Shown: positions 25,625-36,137, numbered from the stretch's first letter. The stretch: DNA of 64,000 bases from Vreelandella profundi (GCF_019722725.1 NZ_CP077941.1:3534001-3598000); one strand, 5' to 3'. The notes: generated from the letters alone by a model not told the origin. A program made the numbers and translations.

Positions 25625-27699
25625 ACCTGCCCATAGCGGCCCGCGGCTTCTCCCAGCCAGCGGCGTACCAATACGGCGGTGACGTCTGCATTGCCTTGCA
25701 GCGCCTGGGCCAAAGCGCTAACGCGCTCTAACAGGTCAGCATCGCGCTCCAGGTCGGCGATTTTCATCTGCGCAAGGCCCGTTTGGCGAGTGCCCAGCAC
25801 TTCGCCTGGCCCGCGAATTTCTAAATCTTTTTCCGCAATACGGAAACCATCGGTCGTTTCGCGCATGACTGCCAAGCGCTGGCGAGAGCTTTTCGACAGC
25901 GGCGGATGATAAAGCAGCACGCAAAAGCTTTCAGTGCTGCCACGTCCTACCCGGCCACGTAGCTGGTGAAGCTGTGAAAGCCCCAGGCGCTCAGGGTTTT
26001 CGATAATCATCAGGCTCGCATTGGGCACATCTACACCAACTTCGATCACCGTGGTGGCCACCAGCAAGTCTAGCTCGCCCGCTTTGAATGCCGTCATTAC
26101 CTCGGCTTTCTCACTGGATTTCATGCGTCCGTGAATCAAACCTACGGCCAGCTCAGGTAACGCCACCGTTAATTCATCACGGGTGACTTCTGCGGCCTGA
26201 CACTGCAATACCTCGGACTCATCAATCAGCGTACACACCCAATACGCCTGGCGGCCTTCACTGCAGGCAAGCTTAATGCGCTCTACCACTTCAGGGCGCC
26301 GCTCATCAGGCACTACCACGGTTTTAACCGGGGTCCGCCCTGGGGGCAATTCGTCGATCACCGATACATCCAGGTCCGCGTAGGCGCTCATGGCCAGCGT
26401 GCGTGGAATCGGCGTGGCGGTCATGATGAGCTGGTGCGGGGTCAGTCCGCCCGCCTCGCCTTTTTCACGCAGCGCTAGACGCTGATGCACGCCAAAACGG
26501 TGCTGCTCGTCAATAACCGCCAGCCCTAAGCACTGAAAGTGCACGTCGTCTTGGAAAAGCGCGTGGGTGCCCACGATCATTCGCGCGCGGCCATCGGCAA
26601 TCGCGGCCTTCGCATCCAGCCGCGCTTTGCCTTTGAGCTTACCCGCTAGCCACGCTACTTCGATACCCAGCGGCTCAAACCACGCTTTAAACGAGCGGTA
26701 GTGCTGCTCAGCAAGGATTTCCGTCGGTGCCATGATCGCGGCTTGGCAGTTACCCGCCAGGGCACACAGCGCCGCCATGGCCGCCACGACGGTTTTACCC
26801 GACCCCACATCGCCTTGAACCAAGCGCAGCATGGGGGCTGGACGGCTTAAATCGAGGCTGATCTCTTCCAATACACGGCGCTGAGCACCGGTCAGAGCAA
26901 ACGGCAGCTGTGCTAAAAAACGCGCCTGTAGGCTACGCCCTGAGGGTAGCGCCGGAGCGCCGTCGGCCTGAATACGCAGACGAACCTCGCGCAGGCTTAA
27001 CTGATGAGCCAGCAGCTCTTCCAACGCGAGCCGACGCGTGGCCGGATGCTGCCCCCAGGTCAACTGTTCGATATTCACATCGGGCGGCGGCTGGTGAAGT
27101 AAGTGCAAACTGGCGTGAAGCCCCGGTAGCTGAAAGCGCTGGCGCAGCGCGTCAGGAATAACGTCAGGCAGCGCTTCGGGGGCCGCGTCTAATAGCCCAA
27201 GAGCCTGCTGCGTCAAGGCACGCAGGCGCGGCTGGTTGAGCCCTTCGGTGGTGGGATAAATAGGCGTGAAGTACTCATCTACCGGCGCTTCACTGCCCCC
27301 CACCAACCGGTATTCGGGATGATAGATCTCTAAACCCGTTGCCCCAGCACGCGCTTCTCCAAAGGCGCGCACGCTCGCACCGGGGTGCAGCTGTTGCTGC
27401 TGGGCAGGCGAGAAGTGGAAAAAGCGCAGGCTCAAAATACCGCTGTTATCACGCACGCGGACTAGCAGGCTGCGGCGGCGCCCTTTTACCACGTCGCAGG
27501 CCGTCACTTCGCCCTCAATCACCGCTTCTTGCCCGGCGCGCAGTAGGCCAATGGGCGTCAGGCGAGTGCGGTCTTGATAGCGTAGCGGCAGATGAAAGAG
27601 CAGGTCGCTAACATGCTGAATGGCTAAGCGGCTAAGCTTTAGCGCGAGGGCTTCGCCAACGCCTTTCAGCGACGTAACGGGCGCGGAGAGATCACTCAT
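25621..27699 (-). CDS. recG: ATP-dependent DNA helicase RecG
   Basis: Branch-migration helicase that reverses stalled forks and processes Holliday junctions. It has 692 residues from ATG 27699 (MSDLSAPVTSLKGVG). This start is chosen over one 36 bases upstream because it overlaps the oxyR stop as ATGA, a usual coupling. N-terminal wedge domain with OB fold (about 50-150), Walker A GDVGSGKTVVAAM, DEQHRFGVHQR (motif II), TATPIPRTLA (motif III) and motif VI QLRGRVGRG. The oxyR-recG order is common in pseudomonads and halomonads. Confidence 0.96.
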   Translation of the reverse strand: MSDLSAPVTSLKGVGEALALKLSRLAIQHVSDLLFHLPLRYQDRTRLTPIGLLRAGQEAVIEGEVTACDVVKGRRRSLLVRVRDNSGILSLRFFHFSPAQQQQLHPGASVRAFGEARAGATGLEIYHPEYRLVGGSEAPVDEYFTPIYPTTEGLNQPRLRALTQQALGLLDAAPEALPDVIPDALRQRFQLPGLHASLHLLHQPPPDVNIEQLTWGQHPATRRLALEELLAHQLSLREVRLRIQADGAPALPSGRSLQARFLAQLPFALTGAQRRVLEEISLDLSRPAPMLRLVQGDVGSGKTVVAAMAALCALAGNCQAAIMAPTEILAEQHYRSFKAWFEPLGIEVAWLAGKLKGKARLDAKAAIADGRARMIVGTHALFQDDVHFQCLGLAVIDEQHRFGVHQRLALREKGEAGGLTPHQLIMTATPIPRTLAMSAYADLDVSVIDELPPGRTPVKTVVVPDERRPEVVERIKLACSEGRQAYWVCTLIDESEVLQCQAAEVTRDELTVALPELAVGLIHGRMKSSEKAEVMTAFKAGELDLLVATTVIEVGVDVPNASLMIIENPERLGLSQLHQLRGRVGRGSTESFCVLLYHPPLSKSSRQRLAVMRETTDGFRIAEKDLEIRGPGEVLGTRQTGLAQMKIADLERDADLLERVSALAQALQGNADVTAVLVRRWLGEAAGRYGQV

Positions 27700-28625
27700 G
27701 AAGCGCTTTTCACGGCCTGAGTGGGCTGACGGCACTGGCTGATCGCCTGAATCAACGCTTCAATCGCCTTTGGCCGCGGAAAGCTTGCCCGCCAGGCAAT
27801 CGCCACGGTGCGCGACGGTGCAGGCTCAACAAAGGGGCGACTGACCAACATGGCATTTTCATACTGGGCGGTACCTAGCGCCGACTGCGGCAAGACGGTA
27901 ATGCCTAACCGGGAGGCCACCATATGGCGAATGGTCTCAAGCGAGCCGCCTTCCGCTATCAGCGTGTTATTGGGACTATTGAGCTTTTGGGTAATCGCCG
28001 GGCAGGCTTCAAGAATTTGATCACGGAAGCAGTGGCCTTCACCGAGTAATAATAGCCGCTCTTCGAGTAAATCTTCTTTATTGATCGCCTCGCGCGTCAC
28101 CCAGGCGTGATTAGCCGGCATTAACACTTCAAACGCTTCGTCGTAGATCGGCTTGGTGACCACATCGGTTTCGGTGAAGGGCAGTGCCACAATAATCACA
28201 TCCAGCTCACCGCTTCTTAGCTTGCCGCGCAGAGTGCCGGTCATGCCCTCTTCGATATACAGCGGCATCTGCGGAGCTGCGTTAGCCAGCGCGGGCACCA
28301 GGTGCGGAAATAAATAGGGCCCTATGGTGTAGATCGCGCCAATGCGCAGCGGGTTGGCCAGCTGGTCTTTACCGCTGCTGGCCAGCTCAAATATCAGCGT
28401 GCTCTGCTCGAGCACACGCTGAGCCTGGGCAACAATTTTTTCACCCAACGGCGTTACCTGCACGGTGGATTTCGAGCGCTCAAATAGCGGCGTCTCAAGC
28501 TCTTCTTCCAGCTTTTTCACTGCCACCGATAGCGTGGGCTGAGAGACATGGCAGCGCTCTGCCGCGCGGCCAAAATGGCGCTCTTGGGCAAGGGTTACGA
28601 TGTAGCGAAGTTCTGTTAAAGTCAT
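27696..28625 (-). CDS. oxyR: Hydrogen-peroxide-sensing regulator OxyR
   Basis: LysR-type activator of the peroxide response, 309 residues from ATG 28625 (MTLTELRYIVTLAQERHFG); the 48 codons before it in frame have no family similarity. Helix-turn-helix at about 18-37 (GRAAERCHVSQPTLSVAVKK). Both redox cysteines are present in the region GEGHCFRDQILEAC, corresponding to Cys199 and Cys208 of E. coli, so it should sense peroxide by a disulfide. The three AACTGAC repeats lie about 100-140 bases upstream. It is co-transcribed with recG. Confidence 0.95.
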   Translation of the reverse strand: MTLTELRYIVTLAQERHFGRAAERCHVSQPTLSVAVKKLEEELETPLFERSKSTVQVTPLGEKIVAQAQRVLEQSTLIFELASSGKDQLANPLRIGAIYTIGPYLFPHLVPALANAAPQMPLYIEEGMTGTLRGKLRSGELDVIIVALPFTETDVVTKPIYDEAFEVLMPANHAWVTREAINKEDLLEERLLLLGEGHCFRDQILEACPAITQKLNSPNNTLIAEGGSLETIRHMVASRLGITVLPQSALGTAQYENAMLVSRPFVEPAPSRTVAIAWRASFPRPKAIEALIQAISQCRQPTQAVKSAS

Positions 28626-28721
28626 AGCGGTGCCAATGGCATCCTCTCGTAGCAGCGTGTGACTAATAGCATGCTGGCAGCGGGACGGAAAAGGACAAGC
28701 AAGCTCTGCCGACAATCTTCT

Positions 28722-28763
28722 CAACTGACGATTTTCACAACTGACGATTCTTGGAACTGACAG
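28722..28763. repeat. Three AACTGAC direct repeats at 16-base period
   Basis: AACTGAC occurs at 28723, 28739 and 28755, exactly 16 bases apart; the first two copies extend to a shared 12-base unit CAACTGACGATT (28722-28733 and 28738-28749). They lie between the divergent oxyR and epimerase genes, about 100 bases before oxyR and 75 before the epimerase start. Confidence 0.7.
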
Positions 28764-28837
28764 CGTCATGGTTCACTGTAATCGTTGGCAGAGACTTTGT
28801 ATCTAATAGGGAATATTAATCAACAGGAGTGAGCACG

Positions 28838-29719
28838 GTGAAGCTAACCGTACTGATTATCGGCTGTGGCGATATTGGGATCAACCTTGGGCGCGAGCTG
28901 TTGGAAGAAGGGCACCGGGTGATTGGCTTACGCCGCAACGTCGAGGCCTTAAAGGGCACCGGTATTAAACCGCTAGCGCTAGACCTGAATAGCTTGGAAG
29001 ACGCCGACGCCTCAAGCCTTCCTCACGCCGACTACGTCGTGTATACGGTCAGCGCGGACCGCTTTGAAGAAAGCGCTTATCAAAGTGCTTATCCCGAAGG
29101 CTTAAAGCGCGTGCTGGGCATCATGGCGCAGCACAAGAAGTCGCCGCGTCGGGTATTTTTTGTGTCTTCGACCAGTGTCCATGGCCAGCAAGAAGGCGAA
29201 GTGGTCAATGAGGAAAGCCCCACCGATCCGACTAGCTTCTCTGGCAAGCTGATGTGCGAAGCCGAGCAGGCGCTGATTAATCATGCGCTACCCGGTACGG
29301 TGATTCGCTTCTCCGGCATCTATGGCCCAGGCCGTGACCGGCTGATTCATCAGGTCGCCGAAGGTCGCGTGGCCGCCATTACACCGGTGATTTACTCCAA
29401 CCGCATTCACCGCGACGACTGTGCCGGCATTATCGCCCACTTGATTCGTCGCCAGGAAAGCGGCGAGCCGCTGGAAGATATCTATCTCGGCAGCGACTGC
29501 GAGCCCGTTACGATGCATAACGTCATGATGTGGCTCGCCCAGCAGCTGAAAGTAGAGGCCACTGAGACGATGCAATCGCCGTTACGCCGCCGCGCCAGCA
29601 AGCGCTGCGATAACCAGCGGCTCATTGACGCCGGCTATCAATTCCGCTTCCCAAGCTACCGTGAAGGTTATGCACAGGTGCTTAAAGAAGGTGGTTTTCT
29701 AGCGGTTAATCCCGTCTAA
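28838..29719 (+). CDS. NAD-dependent epimerase/dehydratase-like protein, YeeZ type
   Basis: Extended short-chain dehydrogenase of 293 residues. GTG 28838 (MKLTVLIIGCGDIGINLG) is chosen because AGGAG at 28825-28829 sits 8 bases before it; an in-frame GTG at 28829 overlaps that site. Rossmann motif GCGDIG at about 8-13, then VSSTSVHGQQ and the FSGIYGPGR segment of the WcaG/YeeZ group. The classical YxxxK is not obvious (FSGKLMCEAE is at its place), as in other YeeZ-like proteins, so catalytic activity is uncertain. Role unknown. Divergent from oxyR. Confidence 0.82.
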   Translation: MKLTVLIIGCGDIGINLGRELLEEGHRVIGLRRNVEALKGTGIKPLALDLNSLEDADASSLPHADYVVYTVSADRFEESAYQSAYPEGLKRVLGIMAQHKKSPRRVFFVSSTSVHGQQEGEVVNEESPTDPTSFSGKLMCEAEQALINHALPGTVIRFSGIYGPGRDRLIHQVAEGRVAAITPVIYSNRIHRDDCAGIIAHLIRRQESGEPLEDIYLGSDCEPVTMHNVMMWLAQQLKVEATETMQSPLRRRASKRCDNQRLIDAGYQFRFPSYREGYAQVLKEGGFLAVNPV

Positions 29720-29745
29720 AATACAGCGGTTTAGCGCCGGCGGGA

Positions 29746-30135
29746 TTAATCGCCGATGATCATCACGGCTTCAGCTTCCACCTGGCTGCCTTTGGGCAGC
29801 GCTTTGACGCCGACGGCGGCGCGGGCAGGGAAAGGTGCTGTGAAGAACTCTTCCATGACTTGGTTAACAATGGCAAAGTTATCCAAGTCCACCAAGTACA
29901 GATTCAGCTTCACGATATCACTCAGTGAACCTGCTGCTTCTTCACACACGGCCTGCAGGTTGGCGAAGACTTGGCGTGCCTGAGCTTCAAAGTCCTCTGA
30001 TACAATCGCCATGGTGGCAGGGTCGAGCGGAATCTGGCCAGAAAGATAAACCGTGTTACCCGCTTTAATAGCCTGGGAGTAAGGGCCAATAGCAGCTGGG
30101 GCTTTACTGGTGTTGATAACAGCCTTATTGCTCAT
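29746..30135 (-). CDS. ridA: Reactive enamine/imine deaminase RidA
   Basis: Hydrolyses the toxic 2-aminoacrylate-type enamines released by PLP enzymes. It has 129 residues, the exact family size, with the conserved [10 protein letters not shown] (about 17-26), [10 protein letters not shown], the catalytic Arg in [16 protein letters not shown] and C-terminal EAEAVMI. It follows spoT on the same strand after 136 bases that contain a 13-base tandem repeat; the spoT-ridA order is common in gammaproteobacteria. Confidence 0.96.
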   Translation of the reverse strand: MSNKAVINTSKAPAAIGPYSQAIKAGNTVYLSGQIPLDPATMAIVSEDFEAQARQVFANLQAVCEEAAGSLSDIVKLNLYLVDLDNFAIVNQVMEEFFTAPFPARAAVGVKALPKGSQVEAEAVMIIGD

Positions 30136-30171
30136 GCGATGCTCGCTCCTTCAGTTAGTCATAAGTCGTTC

Positions 30172-30202
30172 GAATAGCTCGTTAGAATAGCTCGTTAGAA
30201 TA
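30172..30202. repeat. 13-base tandem repeat, 2.4 copies
   Basis: GAATAGCTCGTTA at 30172-30184 is repeated exactly at 30185-30197 and followed by GAATA. It lies in the untranslated space between the spoT stop and the ridA start on the minus strand. Confidence 0.85.
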
Positions 30203-30271
30203 AGTACCCAGCCAATACCACCAATAGCAGACGCTACCGATATAGCATCAGTACGTCGTAGATAGGGATAG

Positions 30272-32416
30272 TTAGTTGGCGAGTCGGGTGATTTTGCCGA
30301 CATTGGGTAGATTACGGATTCGTTTGATAATCCGTGCTAAATGCACTCGTCCTTTCACAGATAGCGTCAGCGTCACCGTCGAAAGGCGTGCATCGCGTTC
30401 TTCAATGCCAATACGTTCGATATTGGCATCCGCATCCGTTATTAGTCCAGCCAGCTCAGCCACAAGCCCACGGCGGCTCTCAATTTCGATGCGCAGGGCG
30501 ACCGGGAAGTCTTCATCAATCGTGTCTGACCACTCCAACGCGAAGAGCTTGTCGGGATCATTTTTATCGGCAAAGTTCTTATCAACAACGTTTTTACATT
30601 CAGCACGGTGTACGACTAAGCCCTTGCCCATGGAAAGATGGCCAACCACCGGGTCGCCCGGCAGCGGGTGGCAGCAGCGCGCAAAGTTGATCACCATGCC
30701 TTCACTGCCGCTGATCACTACCGCTTTGCCACCGTCCTCGGTAGCAGGATGCTCATAGTGACCGCCGTGTGCGGCATCCACTAATCGTCTTGCCACCACT
30801 TGCGTCATACGATTACCCAGCCCCAGCGACTCCAGTAGCGAGTCTTCAGACGACACGTCCAGCTCTTTAAAGGCGCGCTTGAGCACGCTTTCGTCCAGCT
30901 CTTCCAGGCTGGTATCAAACGGTGCCAGGGCTTTATTGAGCAATCGACGCCCCAGCATGACGGCTTCGGTTTGCTGCTGATATTTGAGCGCATGGCGAAT
31001 GGCTGAACGCGCCTTCGCGGTCGTCACGAAGTTAAGCCAGGCAAGATTGGGGCGCGCACCGGGGGCGGTGATAATTTCGAGCGTCTGGCCGCTTTCTAAA
31101 CGTGTAGAGAGCGGCGCCAAGTGGCGATCAATGCGGCAGGCGATACAGTTATTGCCGATATCCGTATGCACGGTGTAAGCAAAATCGATCACGGTAGCCC
31201 CCTGGGGAAGCTCCATGATGTCGCCTTTGGGCGTAAACACGTAGATATCATCAGGGAACAGGTCATTTTTGACGTGTTCAATAAATTCCAGTGAGTCGCC
31301 GGCATGGCGCTGCATTTCCAGCAGGCCCTTAACCCATGCCCGGGCACGGGCATGGCTACCTTCGGCAATCGGATGCGAGGTTTGCCCCGCCTTGTAAAGC
31401 CAGTGGGCGGCAATACCGTTATTCGCCATGGCTTCCATTTCGCGCGTGCGTATCTGAACTTCGATGGGCATCCCGCGTGAGCCAAATAGCGTGGTATGCA
31501 GGCTCTGGTAGCCGTTGGCCTTGGGAATCGCGATATAGTCTTTAAAACGCCCTGGGACCGGCTTATAGAGATTATGCACCACGCCTAAAATACGGTAGCA
31601 GCTGGCGACATCTTCCGTGATGATGCGAAAACCAAAGACATCCATGATCTCGGCAAAGGGCTTACGCTGGTCGCGCATCTTCTTATAAATCGACAGAAGA
31701 TGCTTTTGGCGCCCAATCACGGTGCCATTGAGCCCATCATCATCGAGGCTTTTTTGCAGCGATGACTGAATCTCGCGCATGGCGCTACGCCGATGCCCGC
31801 GAGCATTAGCGACGGCGCGCTTAATGCGCTCAGAACGCATAGGATGAATGGCCTGAAAAGAGAGATCTTCAAGCTCAACGCGAATGGTGTTGATACCTAG
31901 GCGCCCGGCAATGCGGGCGTAAATTTCCAGCGTTTCACGGGCAATACGGCGCTTTTTATCCGGACGCAGTGCCCCAAGCGTGCGCATGTTATGCAGCCGG
32001 TCAGCCAGCTTGACGATGATGACGCGAATATCTCGCGACATCGCCAGCACCATTTTCTGGAAGTTCTCGGCCTGAGCAACCGCTTTGTCTTCAAAGGTGA
32101 TTTGGGTAAGCTTTGATACCCCGTCCACCAGCTCTGCCACCGGTTTTCCAAACTGTTCTGCCAGGGCTTTTTTGGAGACCCCGGTATCTTCGATAACATC
32201 ATGCAGCATGGCCGCCATCAAGCTTTGATGGTCCATGTGCATGTTGGCAAGAATGTTCGCCACCGCTAGCGGGTGGGTAACATAAGGCTCGCCAGAGCGC
32301 CGCCGCTGGCCATCGTGGGCCTGCTCAGCGTAGTAGAAGGCGCGTTTGACCTGCTGGATTTCAGCCGGGGGTAAATAGCCGCCGAGCCGGTCGGCCAGGT
32401 CATCAATGGTGAACAT
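30272..32416 (-). CDS. spoT: Bifunctional (p)ppGpp synthetase/hydrolase SpoT
   Basis: Makes and degrades the stringent-response alarmone (p)ppGpp. It has 714 residues: HD hydrolase domain with HAVAVANILANM...MLHDVIEDTG (about 47-75, metal ligands and catalytic ED intact), synthetase domain with RFKDYIAIPKANGYQSLHT (about 287-305) and EVQIRTREMEAMANNGIAAHW, TGS domain (about 390-450) and C-terminal ACT domain. The intact hydrolase site supports SpoT rather than RelA. It lies 44 bases after rpoZ, and gmk precedes rpoZ: the standard gmk-rpoZ-spoT order. Confidence 0.97.
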   Translation of the reverse strand: MFTIDDLADRLGGYLPPAEIQQVKRAFYYAEQAHDGQRRRSGEPYVTHPLAVANILANMHMDHQSLMAAMLHDVIEDTGVSKKALAEQFGKPVAELVDGVSKLTQITFEDKAVAQAENFQKMVLAMSRDIRVIIVKLADRLHNMRTLGALRPDKKRRIARETLEIYARIAGRLGINTIRVELEDLSFQAIHPMRSERIKRAVANARGHRRSAMREIQSSLQKSLDDDGLNGTVIGRQKHLLSIYKKMRDQRKPFAEIMDVFGFRIITEDVASCYRILGVVHNLYKPVPGRFKDYIAIPKANGYQSLHTTLFGSRGMPIEVQIRTREMEAMANNGIAAHWLYKAGQTSHPIAEGSHARARAWVKGLLEMQRHAGDSLEFIEHVKNDLFPDDIYVFTPKGDIMELPQGATVIDFAYTVHTDIGNNCIACRIDRHLAPLSTRLESGQTLEIITAPGARPNLAWLNFVTTAKARSAIRHALKYQQQTEAVMLGRRLLNKALAPFDTSLEELDESVLKRAFKELDVSSEDSLLESLGLGNRMTQVVARRLVDAAHGGHYEHPATEDGGKAVVISGSEGMVINFARCCHPLPGDPVVGHLSMGKGLVVHRAECKNVVDKNFADKNDPDKLFALEWSDTIDEDFPVALRIEIESRRGLVAELAGLITDADANIERIGIEERDARLSTVTLTLSVKGRVHLARIIKRIRNLPNVGKITRLAN

Positions 32417-32460
32417 CTACCGCGCCTCTATCGCTTGCGTTATCGATTTCGTGATAACCG

Positions 32461-32718
32461 TTAGTCGTCGATATGAGTCGGTGCCATCGCAGGGCGCGGA
32501 CGCACGGCGGCTTCAACAGGCTCGTCCAGAACCGTGTGATCCACCAGGCCTGCCGCAATTTCACGCAGCGCCATTACCGTCGGCTTGTCGTTTTCCCACG
32601 GTAGCAGGGCATCACGTGAGCCGCGAGCCAGCTGGCGGGCACGCTGGGTAGAAATCATCACCAGCTTGAAGCGGTTTTCAACATTTTCAAGACAATCTTC
32701 AACGGTTACGCGAGCCAT
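32461..32718 (-). CDS. rpoZ: RNA polymerase omega subunit RpoZ
   Basis: Small RNA polymerase subunit that helps assemble the beta-prime subunit and binds ppGpp with it. It has 85 residues from ATG 32718 ([20 protein letters not shown]), about the length of the E. coli protein (91); an upstream in-frame start adds 34 unrelated residues. The core [20 protein letters not shown] is conserved. The C-terminal tail is Pro/Ala-rich and variable. Between gmk and spoT. Confidence 0.96.
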   Translation of the reverse strand: MARVTVEDCLENVENRFKLVMISTQRARQLARGSRDALLPWENDKPTVMALREIAAGLVDHTVLDEPVEAAVRPRPAMAPTHIDD

Positions 32719-32844
32719 GGGAGCCTTCCTGTTATGACAGAACCAGGCCGGCGCCGTATGGAACATAAACGGGCCGACCCAGCGGAAAAACGCATTTAAC
32801 ACCGCACTTAAAAACGGCATTTAAAAACAATAGAACCGAACAGA

Positions 32845-33532
<688 letters not shown>

Positions 33533-33638
33533 AGAGCCATAATAAACAAAACGGCTGCAGGAAAGCAGCAAGGCCGCGCAGTATCGCACACCCATCGCTG
33601 CGGCTGTAGGGTTAGTAACAACATACAGGGAGGTAAAT

Positions 33639-34334
33639 ATGCGCAGTACGCTGTTTATATTAGCTTTAATAGCGCTGGGCGTAGCCCTGCAAAAAGGCAT
33701 TATTGAGATTCCCCGCCACTGGGCGCCCTGGGCACCGCTACACGTTGACGACCCCATTACGCCCATCACTCAGCTCAAGCTCAGCCGCCTGGCAGATGAT
33801 CGCGCGGGCTGCCTGGCCGCCTTAGATACGGCCCCTGCGGGCGAGCTGCGCTATACGCCGCTGGCAGATTACGCCCCTACCGCGAGCTGCCCGCTATCCA
33901 ATATCGTGCGAATGCAATCAAGCGGCGTCGCGTTTAATCAGAGCTTCGTAGCCTCCTGCCCCATGGCACTGGCCTGGGTCATGTACGAACGCCACGCATT
34001 ACAGCCCGCAGCCGAGCAGCTGATGGGCAGTCGCGTCAGCCAGGTGAATCATGTCGGCAGCTTTGCCTGCCGGAACGTCTATGGTCGAGAAACAGGCAGG
34101 CGCAGCGAACACGCCACCGCCGAAGCGCTGGATGTCACCGGGTTTCAATTCGAAAATGGCGAGCGTATTACGGTGTTAAATAACTGGGATGATGAAGGCG
34201 CAACGGGTGAGTTCTTACGCGCCGCGCGCGATGGCGCCTGCGATACGTTCGGCAATATTCTCGGGCCCGATTACAACGCCGCGCATGCCGATCACTTTCA
34301 TATGGGCATGCGCGGCTTTAGGCTCTGCCGCTAA
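33639..34334 (+). CDS. Extensin-like C-terminal domain protein
   Basis: A 231-residue protein with an N-terminal membrane anchor or signal (about 1-20) and an Extensin-like_C domain. The domain resembles zinc D-Ala-D-Ala peptidase folds: paired Cys (CPLSNIVRM, SCPMALAWV), His ligand in EHATAEALDVTGF (about 159-171) and AHADHFHMGMRG near the C-terminus, which matches the family's HxxxxxxD and final DxFH. The Cys residues suggest disulfides in the periplasm. A peptidoglycan role is inferred from fold only. GGGAGG precedes the start. Confidence 0.85.
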   Translation: MRSTLFILALIALGVALQKGIIEIPRHWAPWAPLHVDDPITPITQLKLSRLADDRAGCLAALDTAPAGELRYTPLADYAPTASCPLSNIVRMQSSGVAFNQSFVASCPMALAWVMYERHALQPAAEQLMGSRVSQVNHVGSFACRNVYGRETGRRSEHATAEALDVTGFQFENGERITVLNNWDDEGATGEFLRAARDGACDTFGNILGPDYNAAHADHFHMGMRGFRLCR

Positions 34335-34351
34335 GCAGTGTCAACCGCCCT

Positions 34352-34603
34352 TTATTCGAGGTTGATGTCGTCTTCATCGGTCGCCGCACCGGTGGCAGCA
34401 CCGACACCACCACCAATAACGGCGCCCTGTACAACGCTACCACCGGTTACGGCCGCAGCACCGGCACCCACGGCCGCACCAACGCCAGCGCCACTAGTGG
34501 CACGCTCGCCGGTGGTCGTGCCACAGCCTGCTATAGCGACGGCCATCGCAACAATTGCGCCAAGGGCCAGAATACGCGAGTTTTTCAATAACTGAGTGTG
34601 CAT
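34352..34603 (-). CDS. Glycine-zipper lipoprotein
   Basis: An 83-residue lipoprotein. ATG 34603 is chosen because AAGGAG abuts the alternative ATG 34609 directly and lies 6 bases before 34603. Lipobox AIAGC at about 22-26, so the mature protein is acylated at Cys; the mature part is a glycine zipper (GAGVGAAVGAGAAAVTGG, about 39-56; GAVIGGGVGAATGAATD) followed by an acidic tail DEDDINLE. Similar proteins sit in the outer membrane and are induced by stress; function here is not known. Confidence 0.85.
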   Translation of the reverse strand: MHTQLLKNSRILALGAIVAMAVAIAGCGTTTGERATSGAGVGAAVGAGAAAVTGGSVVQGAVIGGGVGAATGAATDEDDINLE

Positions 34604-34694
34604 GGTCATCTCCTTATGGGTTGCTCCCCTTACACACTAGAAAAAAATTCACGTATTTACCATTTAATTATCGCTGTTCGATAACGATAAATAG

Positions 34695-35906
34695 CTACGC
34701 TCGCCGGGTCGCAACGCCATAAGTGCGCTTTTCCAGCCAGCGCCCTGCGGCAAAAATAAGCAAGCCGCAAAGCGCTAATCCTGCGCCCACTAATCCCGTG
34801 CTCGACCAGGTAAAGCCTGCACTAATGGCCAGCCCAGCCAGCCACGCGCCGAGCGCGTTTGCACCGTTAAAAGCCGCATGGTTGAGCGAGGCCGCCATGG
34901 CTTGGGCATCTTCGGCCACATCCATTAAGCGGGTTTGCAGCGAAGGCGCTAACGCCATACTGGTGCCTACCAAACCGACACACAAAAGCCCTGTCCAAAC
35001 GTTATTCGCCGCAAAGTAAAATAGCCCTTGAACAATGCCACACCACAGCAAGATGCGCGGGATCGCGCGCATGAGATTTTTATCTGCCATGCGGCCACCG
35101 ATCAAATTACCGGCGATGGAGCCCAGGCCAAAAATCACTAGCACTAAGGGGCCCAGCGACTCACTCATGCCCGCCTGCCGGGTCAGTGTTGGCATTACAT
35201 AGCTAAAAATAGCGAACATACCGCCGCAGCCAATGCAGGCCAGGGCTAAGGTCACTAACACGCGCTGTTTAAGCAACGCAGACAGCTCGCGCACGGGGCT
35301 GGCGCCTTTATCCACCGGTTGAACCGGGACATAAAGACGTATTAGCAGAGCGGTAAGCAGAGCAATTCCCCCCACACCCACAAACGCGATTTGCCAGCCA
35401 AACTGGTTGCCGGCCCACGTTCCTAGCGGCGCCCCGATCAAAATAGCCACCGTTAAGCCCAGCATCACTCTGGAGATGGCGCGTGCCCGTTGGTCCACCG
35501 GTACCGCCCCCGCGGCGACCAGCGCGGCAATACCAAAATAGGCCCCGTGAGGCAAACCCGCGAGAAAACGCAGGCCCACAAATGACCAGAAGCTCGGTGC
35601 CATAGCGCTGGCTATGTTGCCCACCGCAAACACCAGCATCAGTATGATTAATAGCAGCCGCCGAGGCGCGCGCGCAGCCAGCGCTGCAATTAACGGCGCC
35701 CCCACCACAACACCCAGCGCGTAGCTGCTGATCGCGTAGCCCACCTGGGGAACCGTGACGGCTAAGTCACCCGCCACGCGGTTCATCAACCCCATGATGA
35801 CGAATTCGCTAGTGCCTATCCCAAACCCGCCTAGCGCCAACACAAATTCGGCCAAGCGCGGGTTACGCGCCAGCCCTTGGGACGACGATGCTGTCGAATC
35901 CTGCAT
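34695..35906 (-). CDS. MFS transporter, DHA1 (AraJ/efflux) type
   Basis: Major-facilitator permease of 403 residues with 12 predicted helices. The motif-A region after helix 2 (AALAARAPRRLLLIILM, about 58-74) and the helix 5 segment LGLTVAILIGAPLGTWAG (about 148-165, motif C-like, typical of antiporters) put it in the DHA1 efflux group, similar to AraJ/YdhP. The substrate is unknown. Single gene, no linked regulator. Confidence 0.88.
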   Translation of the reverse strand: MQDSTASSSQGLARNPRLAEFVLALGGFGIGTSEFVIMGLMNRVAGDLAVTVPQVGYAISSYALGVVVGAPLIAALAARAPRRLLLIILMLVFAVGNIASAMAPSFWSFVGLRFLAGLPHGAYFGIAALVAAGAVPVDQRARAISRVMLGLTVAILIGAPLGTWAGNQFGWQIAFVGVGGIALLTALLIRLYVPVQPVDKGASPVRELSALLKQRVLVTLALACIGCGGMFAIFSYVMPTLTRQAGMSESLGPLVLVIFGLGSIAGNLIGGRMADKNLMRAIPRILLWCGIVQGLFYFAANNVWTGLLCVGLVGTSMALAPSLQTRLMDVAEDAQAMAASLNHAAFNGANALGAWLAGLAISAGFTWSSTGLVGAGLALCGLLIFAAGRWLEKRTYGVATRRA

Positions 35907-36137
35907 GTTTATCTCCTAGGGGTACCGCTGTGTTGGCACCTTGATTAGCGCAAATGATCGCAGGATTAGACGAAAGTATAAACATGCCGCGTTTAAAAAG
36001 TTAGCAGACAAAAAGCATTCGCCATACGCCGCGTATGCTCTCTAACGTTCATTGAGCTTTATCAACAGGCCTGTGCACAGTACTGTTCACTTAATCCTGC
36101 TCACTTAACTGTTTATTTCTTTAATAGGGTGAAGGCG

